Below are positions 34,760 through 46,905 of a stretch of 64,000 bases of DNA, in pieces (positions within the stretch are counted from its first letter, which is position 1; every line of letters starts with the position of its first letter). Under the pieces are notes generated by a model, which did not search any database, had not been told where the DNA came from, and saw only the letters and a program-made list of their open reading frames with translations. This stretch comes from Nageia nagi. Its lineage: Eukaryota; Pinophyta. Both the position numbers and the translations under genes were made by a program. The DNA lies in assembly GCA_050084985.1 (NCBI GenBank), contig JBITNC010000001.1, positions 12,276,001 through 12,340,000 of the forward strand, in the 5' to 3' direction.

Positions 34760-35681
34760 ATGAGATTTGAAGTAAAGACCATAAACATAAGTAGATTTAT
34801 TATTGTTCTTATTTCCATTAAAGTTATTTGATTTTTCATATCCTTTGCCACCTTGTTCTTTATTTTTCTTCTAGTAATTAAATTCTCTATGTCCATAGAT
34901 GCCATAGAAATTACAATTACCATCAAATTTGGATTTAGATTTGCTAGACTTGTCATGATAATTCTATTATTTATTTTCATATTTTTGGAAATCTCTTTTT
35001 GGAGCATGAGAAGAATTGTTTTGGTTATTGAAATTCTTTTCAAAGTGAGTCTTCATTGGTCCAAGTGCCATAGGATGCTCCTTAAGAGTGGAGATCAACA
35101 AATTTTTGTTAATTATTTTCTCATGTTTCAAAAGGATCCTTGAAATATTTTCCAAGAACACTTATTCTTCATCATTGACCCTCATATCAATGACTATCAC
35201 AAAGTGACTGAATTTAGTAGAGATACTTTGAATGATGATGAACACCATAAACTTGTCATTGATCCAATTACAACCACACCCTACAAGTTGGGTCCTAAAG
35301 TTAAGTATCTTATTCAAGTTTATTATCACATTGTGATTTTACTCTTGATGTGATTGCAATTATTTTTTGGATAATGATGAACCTCCTTGAGAATTTGGTA
35401 CCAAGGTAGATTTTCTTTAGCCTGTCCTAAGCTTTCTTTACAGAGTTTGAAGAAGAGATCATGAAAAGGATTTAGTATAAAATAGTATGAAATATCATAG
35501 AGGTTTCTAACTCATTCTTTGTATTGTAAGTCTTAATTTCCTTCTCATTTGTTATAGTAACTTAGTTTTCATTCATGATTTGCCATAGTTTCCATACTTG
35601 GAGCTCTGGTTTCATCTTATATTCCTAAATACCATAATTGGAATCATCTAGAATGTGCTTAGGTGAAAAAGAGTCTCGCAT
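34760..35681 (-). pseudogene. Copia gag
   Basis: From the ATG at 35681 the text reads MRDSFSPKHILDDSNYGI, MKPELQVWKLWQIMNENEV-like sequence and DRLKKIYLGTKFSRRFIII, as in Copia gag (a DUF4219/UBN2-like region). After frame breaks a zinc-knuckle remnant reads GNCNFYGIYGHREFNYQKK at about 34910, where the second and last Cys have become Tyr. An opposite-strand open frame at 34853-35143 is only the shadow of this region. Confidence 0.6.
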
Positions 35682-35689
35682 TTACTACA

Positions 35690-37900
35690 AAATAATGTGA
35701 AAATGTTAACTAATATAAGCATATTAATCAATCATACATATTTAATTAATCAAAGGTAATCAATAAGGTATGCTTAAATTATTAACTAATTTTCTATGTG
35801 CAAACAATTTATCAATCTCATCAAATCATATATCTCATACATCTAATATTTGTTCATAATCAAGTTATATAGTTGTAGAGAGGGTATGTAGAGTTTAGGC
35901 TTATTTCCTTGTTTGAAATTAGGCCTTCATCTGGATACCCACATATTGGATCCCAAGTCCTACCAATTCTTAATCACTTCCCCTTGTTCAATAATATACT
36001 CTCACAAGGAGGACTAATAGCTATTTTTCAAGGTTGTGATGTATTTCAGATTGACCAAATTATTATATAGATTAAGTTTTAAAATTATACTCCTAGGTTA
36101 GTAGGATAATCCTTGAATGGACATGCAAACATGTGGTATCATTACATACACACATGTCCACCTATATGGAGTTATTTACTTACTAATAAAGGACTTAGGG
36201 GTAATTGAAAAGTATAGAGTTTTCACCACTTAGATCACTAAACTAAAATAATCCAATCTACCTTATCCTCATCTCAAGGCTCCTTAAACAAGTCATGTTG
36301 CAAAATAAAACATGCAAATGTGTTCATTTTAGGGGTGCACTTTCAATGTTTATGATTTTATAAAAAATAAAACAAGATGCATAAATTAAAGTGCTTAATA
36401 TGATACATAATCCAAAATTAAAATCTAAGAGTCCAAATGATACATCATCTAAAATGAAATCTAAAAGTCTCCAATGGGTTTTGTCACAACCCCAAGAGGA
36501 TCTCTTTACAAAAATTGCATAGATTTTGTTATACTTAAAAAGTAACCCTATTAGCAAATAAGACAAGACATGTCATGAACAATATTTCTATTTATTACTA
36601 TTGAGTAGACCTTAATGATACAATGAATTTTTTTTTTATTTGTTCCCTTACAAAAGTGATTTTACAAAATAGTATTTAGGACTTTGTAGGCATGTTTTCT
36701 ATGTCTGCAAGCCTTGAAAACTATCTTCTAAAACCTACAAAAAATTTGGATTTTCTTCTTCAATTTTATATGACTTTCTCTATTCAATTCCATTACTCTA
36801 CACCTATGGACCTTGCACATATGCAAATAGAAAATACATCAAACATACTTGTTCATATCATAAAATAAGCATAAAAATGAACATAAACGAGCATGTAAAT
36901 ACTTGAAATATTAATGCACTTAACTTAGTAAAATATGGATGCATTTTGATAGAGTAACCTTGCATTCAAATTGAGTCCCTTACTTCATTGTATAATGCTT
37001 TATTTATAAATTATGGAAATAAGAAAAATTTCCAATTTTGAGATAAAAATCAAGATAGAAAATCCTATCTAGCTTTTTCATGGCTATGATCTAAAGATGG
37101 GATACACAGGATGGATGATGAGTCATCTATTATCACTTTATTTCTTCCTAAGAAGCTTCAAAAGTCACCAATTTTATTTTTCTTTTACCAATTACAGATT
37201 AATTGACATCTAGGTATCATATGCCAATGTTTGACCTAAGTCACCAATAATTGAAGTTGGACATTGATAATTGGAAAACTATAGTAAAATTTTAATTTTA
37301 CTTTAATTTTTTGTTCTTCCTTCATATGTTGAAATAAGGGTCATTTTGGGTGTCCAATTTTGAATTATACACTAATTTGTAAGAGGAGGATAATTCAAAA
37401 ATTTACCTCTTTGAAGGTGGGTGCATTCAAGTTTCTTAACTCATATTTTTTTACTTTATTCAATTTTTTGGATTAACATATTCTCTATCAATAAGCCAAA
37501 TTTGATTGATTGAATTATAATTAAATTCATCTTTTGATATTTTGTATTTGACATATTTTGAAAGTAGTGTGGTTGTATTATCAAAATGAAACTTGTTAGT
37601 ATCATCATACTATGTGTTGTTTATGGTAGGTACATGATGAGCTATTGTATCATCTACGTATGGTGAAGCTAGCATGTGATGAAGAAGTTTTCTTAGGAAT
37701 ATAATTATTTTGATCATTTTGCTTTTCATCCTATTAGTTAGGTCACATGATGATCTTACACAAAAGTTCATGAAATGTACTTAGTCATATCCAATCCCAT
37801 TTTTCTTTTGCCTATCAAAAGAGGGGTCATTTTTTTGAACTTGGAACTACTCATAAGTTTTAATTTCTCAAAATGCTTACTTAAATTTAGTCAAATCAAC
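35690..37900. other. No gene seen
   Basis: AT-rich sequence upstream of the Copia gag with no LTR match that I could find. A frame at 36566-36324 (minus, 80 codons) shows no recognisable feature; nearby aaatctaagagtccaaatga-like text is locally repeated (36422-36470). Nothing else is supported. Confidence 0.5.
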
Positions 37901-37955
37901 AAGTGAGTGACTTGTTTCATTTTATATTTGAAATATTTTTCAATTTGTTTTTAGG

Positions 37956-37959
<4 letters not shown>

Positions 37960-38041
<82 letters not shown>

Positions 38042-38081
38042 CTTTGTGTGTGTGTGTGTTTTTATGTGTGTGTGTGTGTGC
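37960..38081 (+). repeat. Compound microsatellite (TC)n then (TG)n
   Basis: An unbroken CT/TC run covers 37960-38037. It is followed by TG runs at 38046-38060 and 38066-38081. Apparent open frames through it encode only Ser-Leu and Cys-Val repeats. Confidence 0.95.
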
Positions 38082-38109
38082 ACGCATGTGTCCATAAGTT
38101 CTTTTTTTT

Positions 38110-38262
38110 CATACTCATCATCATCAACCTCACCTTCAGGTGCTACCTCTAGCTCCTCATCAACATGTGGTTTGCATGTGTTCCACCATGCCTTATAGAT
38201 GTCATTATGCTCTCCTATGTGATCCTCTTCTTTATCATCATCTAATTTATCATCCTATGGAA
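38110..38262 (-). pseudogene. Short acidic coding-like fragment
   Basis: Between the two microsatellites the minus strand reads DDKLDDDKEEDHIGEHNDIY, KAWWNTCKPHVDEELEVAPE and GEVDDDEYEK with one stop near its start. The acidic, Trp-containing text reads like real protein rather than random sequence, but I do not recognise it, and it ends at the microsatellite on the left. It could be a fragment of a transposase or a host gene. Confidence 0.25.
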
Positions 38263-38438
38263 TGGATCGATGTCTTGTTCACCTAAGAACCAACTCAACC
38301 TCACAAGGATTAATAGTGTATCTCACAACTGTTCAAATTACTGATTGTAAAGTATGAGGTGAATTTTTTCCCAACAAAACTATATTTGCACTCATTCAAT
38401 TCTATAGGGATCCATAAAAGCCTTATTGTTTAATTTTA

Positions 38439-38465
38439 TGTGTGTGTGTGTGTGTTTGTATCTCT

Positions 38466-38530
<65 letters not shown>
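38439..38530 (+). repeat. Compound microsatellite (TG)n then (TC)n
   Basis: A TG run (38439-38455) precedes a TC/CT run (38460-38530), the reverse order of the array 400 bp upstream. The text atggaccaatgtcttgt follows it, like atggatcgatgtcttgt at 38262, suggesting a local duplication. Confidence 0.95.
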
Positions 38531-38532
<2 letters not shown>

Positions 38533-39549
38533 GGACCAATGTCTTGTGTATCTTTATTACCTCTTCAAAAATTAATGATGAAGTGCATGATTAGATTTTT
38601 AAATATTTTTGTAAATATGCATTTCGTATGCATGTATATTTTTGTATTTTCTTGTCCTAGAGAAAGGGATTAAAACTTTATATTATGGTATTTCATCACT
38701 TTAGTCTCGATATGAACCTAAGCTAATCCTAAACTAGAAGGAGGGATTAAGTGCTTTATTCATCATTTTCTTTTTTAAAATTTTGAATGTTATATCTTAA
38801 GCATTTTGATAAAGTTATGGGTCTTTGATGATTGGATCTAAACCAACATTACATAAAAATCATCAATGTTCTAATTCATGGTAAAAAAAAAAAAATACAA
38901 AGTGACTTGTCATTTTCTTATTTGTATCTTACTATTTTTGTGAGCTCTAAGTAACCTATCTCATCTTTCCACCATGGACCACCTATTTTCTCTCCCTATC
39001 ATATTCCATGAGCTAGTATGTCATTGAGGAGGAGATCAGTTATCTAGAGTGACCAATTAGATAGGAGGTAGCATTTTAAAACCCTCTTTTTAGTTTTTTA
39101 TTAAATTTATTTTTTTTAGGGCCTAATTTAGAAATTTGAATATGTAGTAGTAATTTTCATGTATAAGTACTTTTTATCCATTTGGAATTTTCATTTTGGT
39201 CTATTTTTTAATGTTTTCCCCCTTTTTTTGGCACCTCAATCGTAGTCATCATCCAAGGTCAAAGGGATTTAAAGTCACCAACATTTAGCCAACAAACATC
39301 GAAGACCACCCTTTAGGTCACTAACATTTTATTTTGGAGTTAATGTTTTTTTTATTTGATTAATTTTGTATTCTAGGTTTGAGCTATGTTTGATCCTAGG
39401 ATTCATTATCCCATGATCCTTTAGGATGGTCATGCTTTTCTTATCATTATAAACCACAAGTTCCTTTGAAGTGTGGGTTTCAATGCTAGACCCTACATGG
39501 GTCACATCCACTAAGATTACCCTCTGATAGTAGCTTTTGCTTAAGAGGT

Positions 39550-41370
39550 GGGAATCCACCACATCTAATTTTCATATCCTAATAGAGGAGATGATGATTA
39601 CTATGAAGGATATCCATTGCTTGTACAAGTTACTCATTTAGGATGATAGGATTCAACATGTCATCAATCAAGAAGATATTAGATTTGCCATCTCTTATTT
39701 ATACGAGGCTAACCATGTTGGTATGATCATGTCTTAGATTAGCTTAAGCAAGACCAAACACCTTTAGTACTAGCATGATGATCAATAAGGGAGTATCAAG
39801 TTTTCATTTTTAATGGGTTGTATCTAGTTTTATGCCTTACTTGATACTAATAGTTGTAGGTTTCCTTGGTCACTACTCTTAGTGGTGGTAGATATGATGC
39901 AAACTAATACCATCTTTGCTTGGGCTCCCATTTTATTGGTATAATATTATAGGGAGCTATTATTTTATTCTCAAGGTAACATGACCTTGTTGATAGTTAC
40001 AATCATGTTATATGCATGGGTGTATGAGCATATTATTGTGGCACACTCTCATAGAATTTCTATTCCTAGTTTTGTATCTCATACAGAGTACCTTGTAGGG
40101 ATCATGTGATGGATAGAGGATTTATACATCTATTCCATAGATGGATTTCATCATGATATGGGGTTCTATCATGACATTTTGAGTTAGATTATTCTTGATC
40201 ATGTCAAGTTTTACCCATATTGCTTATATCTAGTATGGGATGAGCTAGAGGTTGATCTTGTCGATAGTAGATAGGTGAGGATCCTTAGTGGTTAATGGAT
40301 TGAGTTTTTAGAGTATTTCCAATTTGATTATGTTATATGATAGTTTGGGCTTGTGTAGGATATTCCTCTTGAGCCTACCAAATATAATAGGGAGGGCATG
40401 CTTCCAATAGAGGATCTTGAGCCCTTGGCATATGCAGAGCCTGATCCTAAGATGGATGAGACTACAAATGAGGAGGTTAATGTAGATGATGTAAAAGTTA
40501 TAAAGGTTTTTAATGCCTAGTGGTAGCTTAAGATAGAGGAGGATGATGAGGGAGACCTAGGTCATTGGGTGAGATAGCACATGGAGGATCTTGGTGTGGG
40601 TCCTAATGTGGAGGGAGAGTAGGATATGGGGATGGCCTTTATAGAGGACTTTTCTGAAATGGACATTCTACCTGAAAAGGTTGGTACTAGAGAGGAATTT
40701 CTTAGTGATGATAGACTAGATCCAAAGATTCAAAGTCATGAATCATTATTAGGAGAGATTGAGGAGCTCATATTTTTACTTAGGTATTCATAATAATTAC
40801 TTGACCAGTATTGTTAGGATAATGAGTCTTTACATGCACAACTTCAATGGATCAACCATTTAGATGAGGATATAATGAGATACAAAGTGGAGAGAGATAG
40901 GGAACATGATATGGTGTAGTCATTGTAGAAGGAGTAGATAGAAGTTGAGGTTGCATATCTGGTGTAGAGACATACTCTTCTAGTTTTATCAGGGATATTT
41001 AAAAATAAAGGGATTAATATCGAGGAATTGACATGTGGCTAGTAGGTGTTCTTGCTTTTGGATTGATTTGGAGTATCCACTTCCTCCCCTAGGTTATATT
41101 CCTTTAGATATCAATGCTCCCCTAATGGCTACAATTAGGTACTAGGGGGTGTTAGTGCAAGAGTGAGCATAGGTAGGGCTATAACCTCTCATAGCATGAG
41201 TTCTATTGTTACCTCATCTCATCATAGGCATGGGTATTCATATATTAGGGCTACTAGGTGAGAGAGGAGTATTGGTAGTTTGTCAATTTAGATAGGTCAA
41301 GAGGTTAGTGAGACTAGTGATCAAAGTGATGGTAAGGGTAGGAAATATGAAGATTCCCTTGAGGATTGAT
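39550..41370 (+). pseudogene. Plant mobile domain (PMD)-like pseudogene
   Basis: One frame runs from about 39550 to 41370 with about two dozen stops and few shifts. Readable pieces include DRIQHVINQEDIRFAISYLY, LLFYSQGNMTLLIVTIMLYA followed by WVYEHIIVAHSHRISIPSF, and WIEFLEYFQFDYVI, TGA, TAG, FGLV, TAG, DIPLEPTKY. In PMD/aminotransferase-like proteins the last piece is a conserved Arg-Gln-Phe-Gly block followed by a Gln-x-Ile-Pro block. An acidic stretch follows (IEEDDEGDLGHW), then a likely coiled coil (RYKVERDREHDMVQ) and a Ser-rich tail ending SETSDQSDGKGRKYEDSLED and TGA. PMD genes are found both as host genes and within transposons; the element here is unknown. Confidence 0.55.
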
Positions 41371-41531
41371 CACCAATATCTTTTTTATGTCATTTTGTTA
41401 TTAGTTTATGATATGATGTTAGGAAATTATATTTGTTGATGGATGATATATTATATTCATTTTTGGATCATGGTGATCATGATTGGGATGGCATGGGTGC
41501 CTAGGTGATGGACATTATGATTATTATTTTT

Positions 41532-41533
<2 letters not shown>

Positions 41534-41582
<49 letters not shown>

Positions 41583-41597
41583 CATACATACATACAA
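41534..41597 (+). repeat. (TA)n then (CATA)n microsatellite
   Basis: A pure TA run to about 41578 is followed by about five cata units. It directly precedes the left arm of a perfect inverted repeat. Confidence 0.95.
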
Positions 41598-41599
41598 TA

Positions 41600-41702
41600 G
41601 TAAATTAACATAAATAATCCATCATTATAATATACAATAGTAAAATTAAACATAACCTTAGAATCATATATATATATATATGGATTATTTATGTTAATTT
41701 AC
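41600..41702. repeat. Perfect 22-bp inverted repeat with 59-bp loop
   Basis: 41600-41621 (starts gtaaattaacataaa) is the exact reverse complement of 41681-41702 (starts tggattatttatgtt). The loop contains a tatata run. The transcript or single strand could form a hairpin. Confidence 0.85.
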
Positions 41703-41709
41703 AATGTGT

Positions 41710-43100
41710 TATATGATAATAATGTCCTAATGATTGAATCAGATATATTTTGGAAAATATTGTTGCTTGTTATATTTTGGAAAATATTTTATTTATAATA
41801 GTATGGAATCAGATATCATCATTTTCCATTTTTCTTGGCTATTTATACACATAGGATAATGTATGTATGTAAAATGGTATGATCACACAAATTGATAAAT
41901 GTATGAATGTATAATGTTATGAATGTACACTCATGGATAAGTGAACATGAATGGAAGGCATAACTATTTGAATGTCAAATATAACAATTTAGTTAACCTA
42001 CCAATATTATAATAATAATGATATATATGTATTATGGAATGAAATGAATATATAATATGATAAAGAAGTGTACTAAATAATATATTCACACTAATTTCAT
42101 CAAATAATCTTTCATTGCAATTTTTTTAACTAGGGATGATATAAAATAAAATTATGATACACTTAAGTTTATTATGAACTCATGTGTGTGCAATGATGTT
42201 CATTTTCTTCTCTTGATGCTCATTAATTTAATATTTCAAGAGCATAAAATATGTAAGTTGATTCATCTATATGAACCATGCAGAGGTCCATCATAAAGAT
42301 TGGATATATTGCCACTTCATAAGGTATACCTCACTACCAAACAAGCATTTATATCCTTGATGAAGACTAACCTCTAGATCCTATCATAACCTTGCTCTAT
42401 TTCTAGTCAAGAATCCATAGCCCCGATAGAGGATACTGTAATCACCCAAGAATTCTACATTTCTTCCCTTTTTTTAGAATCTTTTTGCTATCTATATGTA
42501 CATTTTTCTTCCTATTTCTTTCTATCCTATATATTGGGTTCGATATGAAGAAAAATAATATGATGAACAATCACTTGAAATTATGCTCAAGGAACATCAA
42601 ATTTTTGATTGTTTCAAAATTTAGAATGTGTAAAAATGTAGGAGTTTATAATATTTTGACAATGTATCAAGGTCATGTTTGTTTATCATCCAAAGTTTCA
42701 AAAACCTTATGACATATTTTTTGAAAAAATAGGATATGAATATTATATCCATAAACTATCATATATATATGGGATGGGGATATGTAGTGTATATATGTAT
42801 ATCTTGGTTGATTAATATGATCATCATGTTTGACATTTCATAGTTTTACGATGATGGAAGTAATGAAAAAGATGAACACCATGGTATAAGATGAACATAT
42901 AGGGTAGTTCACCCAATATCCAAGATGCTTCAAAAATAATTTTTTGAGTGTCTATATATAGGTTTTTATAATAATGATAATAATATATTTTTTTTAGTCA
43001 TATTATACCTGTACATAATGAATTCCAAGTTGAATGAGGGTTTGTAGTAGATGATTATGGGAGATGGGATGAAAATGACAATGAGTATAAATAGTATGAT
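41710..43100. other. No gene seen
   Basis: AT-rich sequence with repeated tattttggaaaatat (41745-41795) and gtatgaatgtataatg-like words (41860-41930). An open frame at 42485-42712 shows no recognisable feature. Confidence 0.45.
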
Positions 43101-43152
43101 CAATAGTCCAATGTGTGGCATGATGAGTGAAAGACATAGAAAACATGAAGTA

Positions 43153-45501
43153 CTAATAAAAAATATTTATAGATGTTACATGGATAATGGTGAGTTCATT
43201 GAAAGAATCTTGAGAATGCAAGGATGGTGGTTGATAAAATTTAACTAGTCTACAAATAAATAGATTGACATAGGCATTAATCATAATCATCCATATGAAA
43301 TTTATTCTAGAAAGTAGGTTGATGAGATTTTGGAGAAACTCTTCATCAGTTATGTCATAAATCATACAAGTTCCCCAACATAGCCCATGGTCGATATACA
43401 TGCTCACTTAAAAAGAATCTTTAAGAATATTATAAGCATGATTAGATCTATCCAATAGACTCGACAATGCTATCATAGAAAAAATCTTATGTTGAACACC
43501 ATCAAGTAACTCAAAAAATTGGTCTATATATATGTATAATAACAAGACTTGACTCTCTATATTGTCACTCAGGAATGTACATGATGAATGTAGGATGCAA
43601 AGGGAAAATAATGCCCAAGGAGTAGGTGGAATATGATATGGATAGGCTACCTCCTGATTGGTAGGTATCAAACCATAATGAGGATGAATCATGATGATTG
43701 TGTTTGGAGTATAATAATACACATACAACATTATATGTAAATTTCATAAATTTTTTTAAATACACAATATATAAAGCTTTTATTTGCATGGAGAGAATTA
43801 ATTAGCATGCAAAGATCAAGTGGTATATATACAGTGCACATTTTTATTTTATTTTTTCATGATTTTATTATTTTTTATGTTATTTCATTTTTATAATGTT
43901 TTTTATGATTGTTTACAATGCAAAGTGATTTACAACCTTTGAATGATGCTGGTTAATAGTTTTTCCATGAATAACCCAACATCCATGATCTAAGAAGTAA
44001 TAATAGGGAGATCTCAATCGAAGTTGGAGAGGACCTTGTCCTAGAATAGATGGTTGGGAATGAATGGAATATGAAATGAGTGGTGGTTTAGGTTTTGGAT
44101 TAAAATTCCTAATGAATTTTTTAGGTTCCATAGATGAAGTTGAGGCTTCAATATGTACCTCAAAAAGAATAAAAAAGAAAGTATGTATGTAGGATGTAGT
44201 GATATAGGAGGTGGTGGAATCGGTGATAATGGAGGAGTCCATGATGGGAAATATGGAATGAGGCTCTCAATAGAAATACTAAAACTCTTATTATCAATGA
44301 TGTTGGAACAATATTACTGGCCAACATTTTTAATTCATTTTTTTTTACCTAGACTTTGACTAATTCAGTCAAATTGCACTTTTATATGGAAAGGATTATT
44401 CGTACAACAATTATTACTAAATAATGAATAAAATTTCATTCTTTGTAAAGGATGACATAAGGTATGAAAATACTTGATAAAAAACAACTAAAGTCAAAAT
44501 AAGAGTATTTCCCATAAATTTGATATGAATATCTTCAACACAATCTATAATAATTTTGTGTTTATCATAAGGCCAATGTAAATGGAACCATTGAATGAAC
44601 TCATTGTATATTCTTCTTCCATACACATTTCTTGTGCCTTTATTTCAATTATGACTTTTAAAATATTTATTTTTAATTATAATGCATTTGATGTACAATT
44701 TTCAAAGTATTTCATGGCTATTTCCAGTTGCACTTCTTTAGGTAAATCAAGGAAATGTGTCATAAGTGTGGAAGGAGGTTTTTGAAGTAATTGCATATAA
44801 ACAACTCATTTATATCTATCCATTAAATCTAAACCAACATAATCAAATTGGACATGTACTTGTTTAGGAATTTTTTACCTTGAGGTTATCACTATTTTTT
44901 CATGATTATCACAAGACGAAGAAGATATGAACCTTGATTTTACTCAAGAAAATCATTTATTAATATTTCTTTTGACTCTTTTTGATTTCCTAGTTCTAGG
45001 TATAAATGAAAGAGAAAAATCATATATTACCTTTTGATGACACAAATCTCCTACAAGCTAATTCATCTAAGTCATGACTAGATGTAATCTTTGTAGATCT
45101 TGAGATGCAACATTTAAAATCCAATCATTAAAAGTACAATCAAGTATGAATCTAGGTGCTACAGTAGGCTAATACAAGTATAATAAATTTAATTTTTATA
45201 CTTTCTCATATTAATGATAAAAATATAAGAAATACATAACCCTATCTAGGTAAATTTCAATATTTTCTCCTTTAACAAAAATTTTCCAACCATCAAATGT
45301 ACTTGGAAAATGCCTCAAAGCTAGATCCCTCTATATGTCAATGGGTAATTGAAGAACATTCTATGCTTCTTGAAAAGTGATTTTAGTGAGTCTGGATATG
45401 GATCTATCTTCCAAATATCTATACTTCTCAAACCAAGGTGCTTGCTTTATTCTTTTTCTTTTGAATGGCATGTGAATACTCTTGGTCTTTTTGGTTGCCA
45501 T
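43153..45501 (-). pseudogene. Unidentified splice-structured pseudogene 97 bp downstream of an integrase
   Basis: An ATG at 45501 begins MATKKTKSIHMPFKRKRIKQ. Exon 1 (45501-45241, 87 codons, two TAG) ends GENIEIYLDR at a GT. Exon 2 (45168-45031, 46 codons, two TAG) reads PTVAPRFILDCTFNDWILNV. Exon 3 (44995-44933, 21 codons) follows an intron of only 35 nt. All three are phase 0 with GT/AG borders. Less certain exons follow: DYVGLDLMDRYK and LQKPPSTLMTHFLDLPKEVQ (44870-44640), YGRRIYNEFIQWFHLHWPYD (44626-44417), a proline-rich piece, HIEASTSSMEPKKFIRNFNP (44242-43913), and 43731-43153 with one stop (FELLDGVQHKIFSMIALSSL, EEFLQNLINLLSRINFIW). The N-terminus is basic. Family unknown. Confidence 0.5.
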
Positions 45502-45597
45502 ATGTTAAATTCATTTATTTTTATTAGTTCATTGTAAAGCTTTTACTCTTTTTTATCTAAATATTTACAATATATACATAAATAAAATAATGTAATT

Positions 45598-46555
45598 TTA
45601 ACTGTAAAAGGGATGAAGATGTGTGATATTTATTGGTTCATGCTTTTCATTATCTTCTAAGTCAGGTAAGTGATATGCTTTTGAACTAAACTTTCTCTTA
45701 TGTAAAATCCTAACTAGTTAGGGCCAAATTTATTAGTAATTTGCCTTTCCATCCATGAAGTTTGTTGATTTTCATTTAATACTAGATATCGTATATTAAA
45801 TTCATGAATTTTAACCTTTTTATCAAAAGCTCATTTAATACAATTTGATAGGTACATGTGTTCTAATGCATTAACTCTTCTCATGTCTAAGATAAATAAT
45901 TGGTCTAGTCTTGTTTAATGAGTTGTTTCATCTGTGATATAATCTTGTAAAGTAATTTGCAAAGACAAAATTTTCATTTCTAAGGGTAATACTACTTCTG
46001 CTCCATAGACTAGAGAAAATGGGTTGCCCTAGTAGGAGTTTGAATGCTAGGGTGATAGGCTCATAAAGCATGTGGGATCATTGCATACCAATCTCTCTTA
46101 GAATTGTTAACTTTTTTGAGTAGAATGCTATGAATAGTTTTATTTATGGCCTCAACTTGTTCATTCCCTTATATGTAATATGGTGTTGAAAAACTAATTC
46201 GTATATGATATCTTTTACATAAAGCTAATATATCTTTATTTTTGAAATTCTTTCCATTATCTGTGATAATTTGATAAGGAATTCCAAAATGATAAATTAT
46301 ATGATGCTCTATGAATTCTACTATTTTTGATCCTCTTGTTGAAATCATAGGAATAGCTTTAACCCATTGTGTGAAGTATTCTGTAGTTGTTATTATAAAT
46401 TTATGACCTCCTAAGAAAATAGGAAATATTTGACCTATTAGATCCAATGCACATATAAAAAATGGCCATAATGATTGTATGGTATGCAAAAAATGAAATA
46501 CTTGTAGAGACTTATAAGAAGATGTAATTGTTAGGTGTAAAATTAGCTACATGAT
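45598..46555 (-). pseudogene. Integrase end of a Tat-like gypsy element
   Basis: The minus strand is open at 46489-46169 and reads LDLIGQIFPIFLGGHKFIIT, TTEYFTQWVKAIPMIST and YQIITDNGKNFKNKDILALC, then NEQVEAINKTIHSIL after one stop. The catalytic Asp, Asp and Glu are all present. Downstream are RDWYAMIPHAL and, in shifted frames, IRYLVLNENQQTSWMERQI and HEPINITHLHPFYS, the usual C-terminal end of Tat-type pol, with the stop at 45600-45598. No RT or LTR of this element is seen; upstream of about 46555 the sequence changes to PPR-bearing repeats. Confidence 0.75.
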
Positions 46556-46734
46556 GAAACCCTATACTTTAAGAAATTGTCAAAAACCATTCCAAAAGTG
46601 GTAAATTGAAAAAAAACAAGCTTGTAATACTTGATAATTGTTCAATCTATAAATTTAAATGCTATATTATCTTACCTCCATATTAAGCATAATAAGATAT
46701 AAAGGTTGGGTGTCTCTCCTCATGTAACTATTTA

Positions 46735-46905
46735 TGCATCATGCATCTTGTTAAACAATTCTTGAGCCTTGTGTATTCTTTCACATTTTGCATACATGCC
46801 TATTAGTTAATTCACAATCACAACATTCTATGGAAATCCATTTTTAACTACTCTTTGATGGATGCTCATACCTTTTTCTAAAGCTTACATGGTGGCACAT
46901 GCTAG
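46735..46905 (-). pseudogene. PPR fragment
   Basis: The minus strand reads ALEKGMSIHQRVVKNGF, then NVVIVN, a TAA and LIGMYAKCERIHKAQELFNK, then MHDA. These are two consecutive PPR motifs of the plant P/L/S type, with three stops. The downstream text loses similarity. Confidence 0.7.

Larger units (their letters stand above)
31024..35681 (-). mobile_element. Copia retrotransposon, decayed, 5' LTR not found
   Basis: On the minus strand the order is gag, protease, integrase, RT, RNase H, then a polypurine tract and LTR at the left end: the Ty1/copia order. Gag begins at an ATG at 35681. No matching LTR was seen between 35690 and 37900, so the 5' end is probably lost. Between the end of RNase H (about 31800) and the polypurine tract lies about 750 bp with a local duplication (31605-31720, containing acaactagttcc twice). 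Catalytic residues are mutated in protease and integrase. Confidence 0.8.

Noticed and set aside
34853-35143. Plus-strand open frame of 96 codons
   Set aside because: It is the antisense shadow of the Copia gag on the minus strand, whose motifs are recognisable.
37903-38673. Two open frames of 64 and 77 codons through the microsatellites
   Set aside because: They encode only Ser-Leu and Cys-Val runs produced by the simple repeats.
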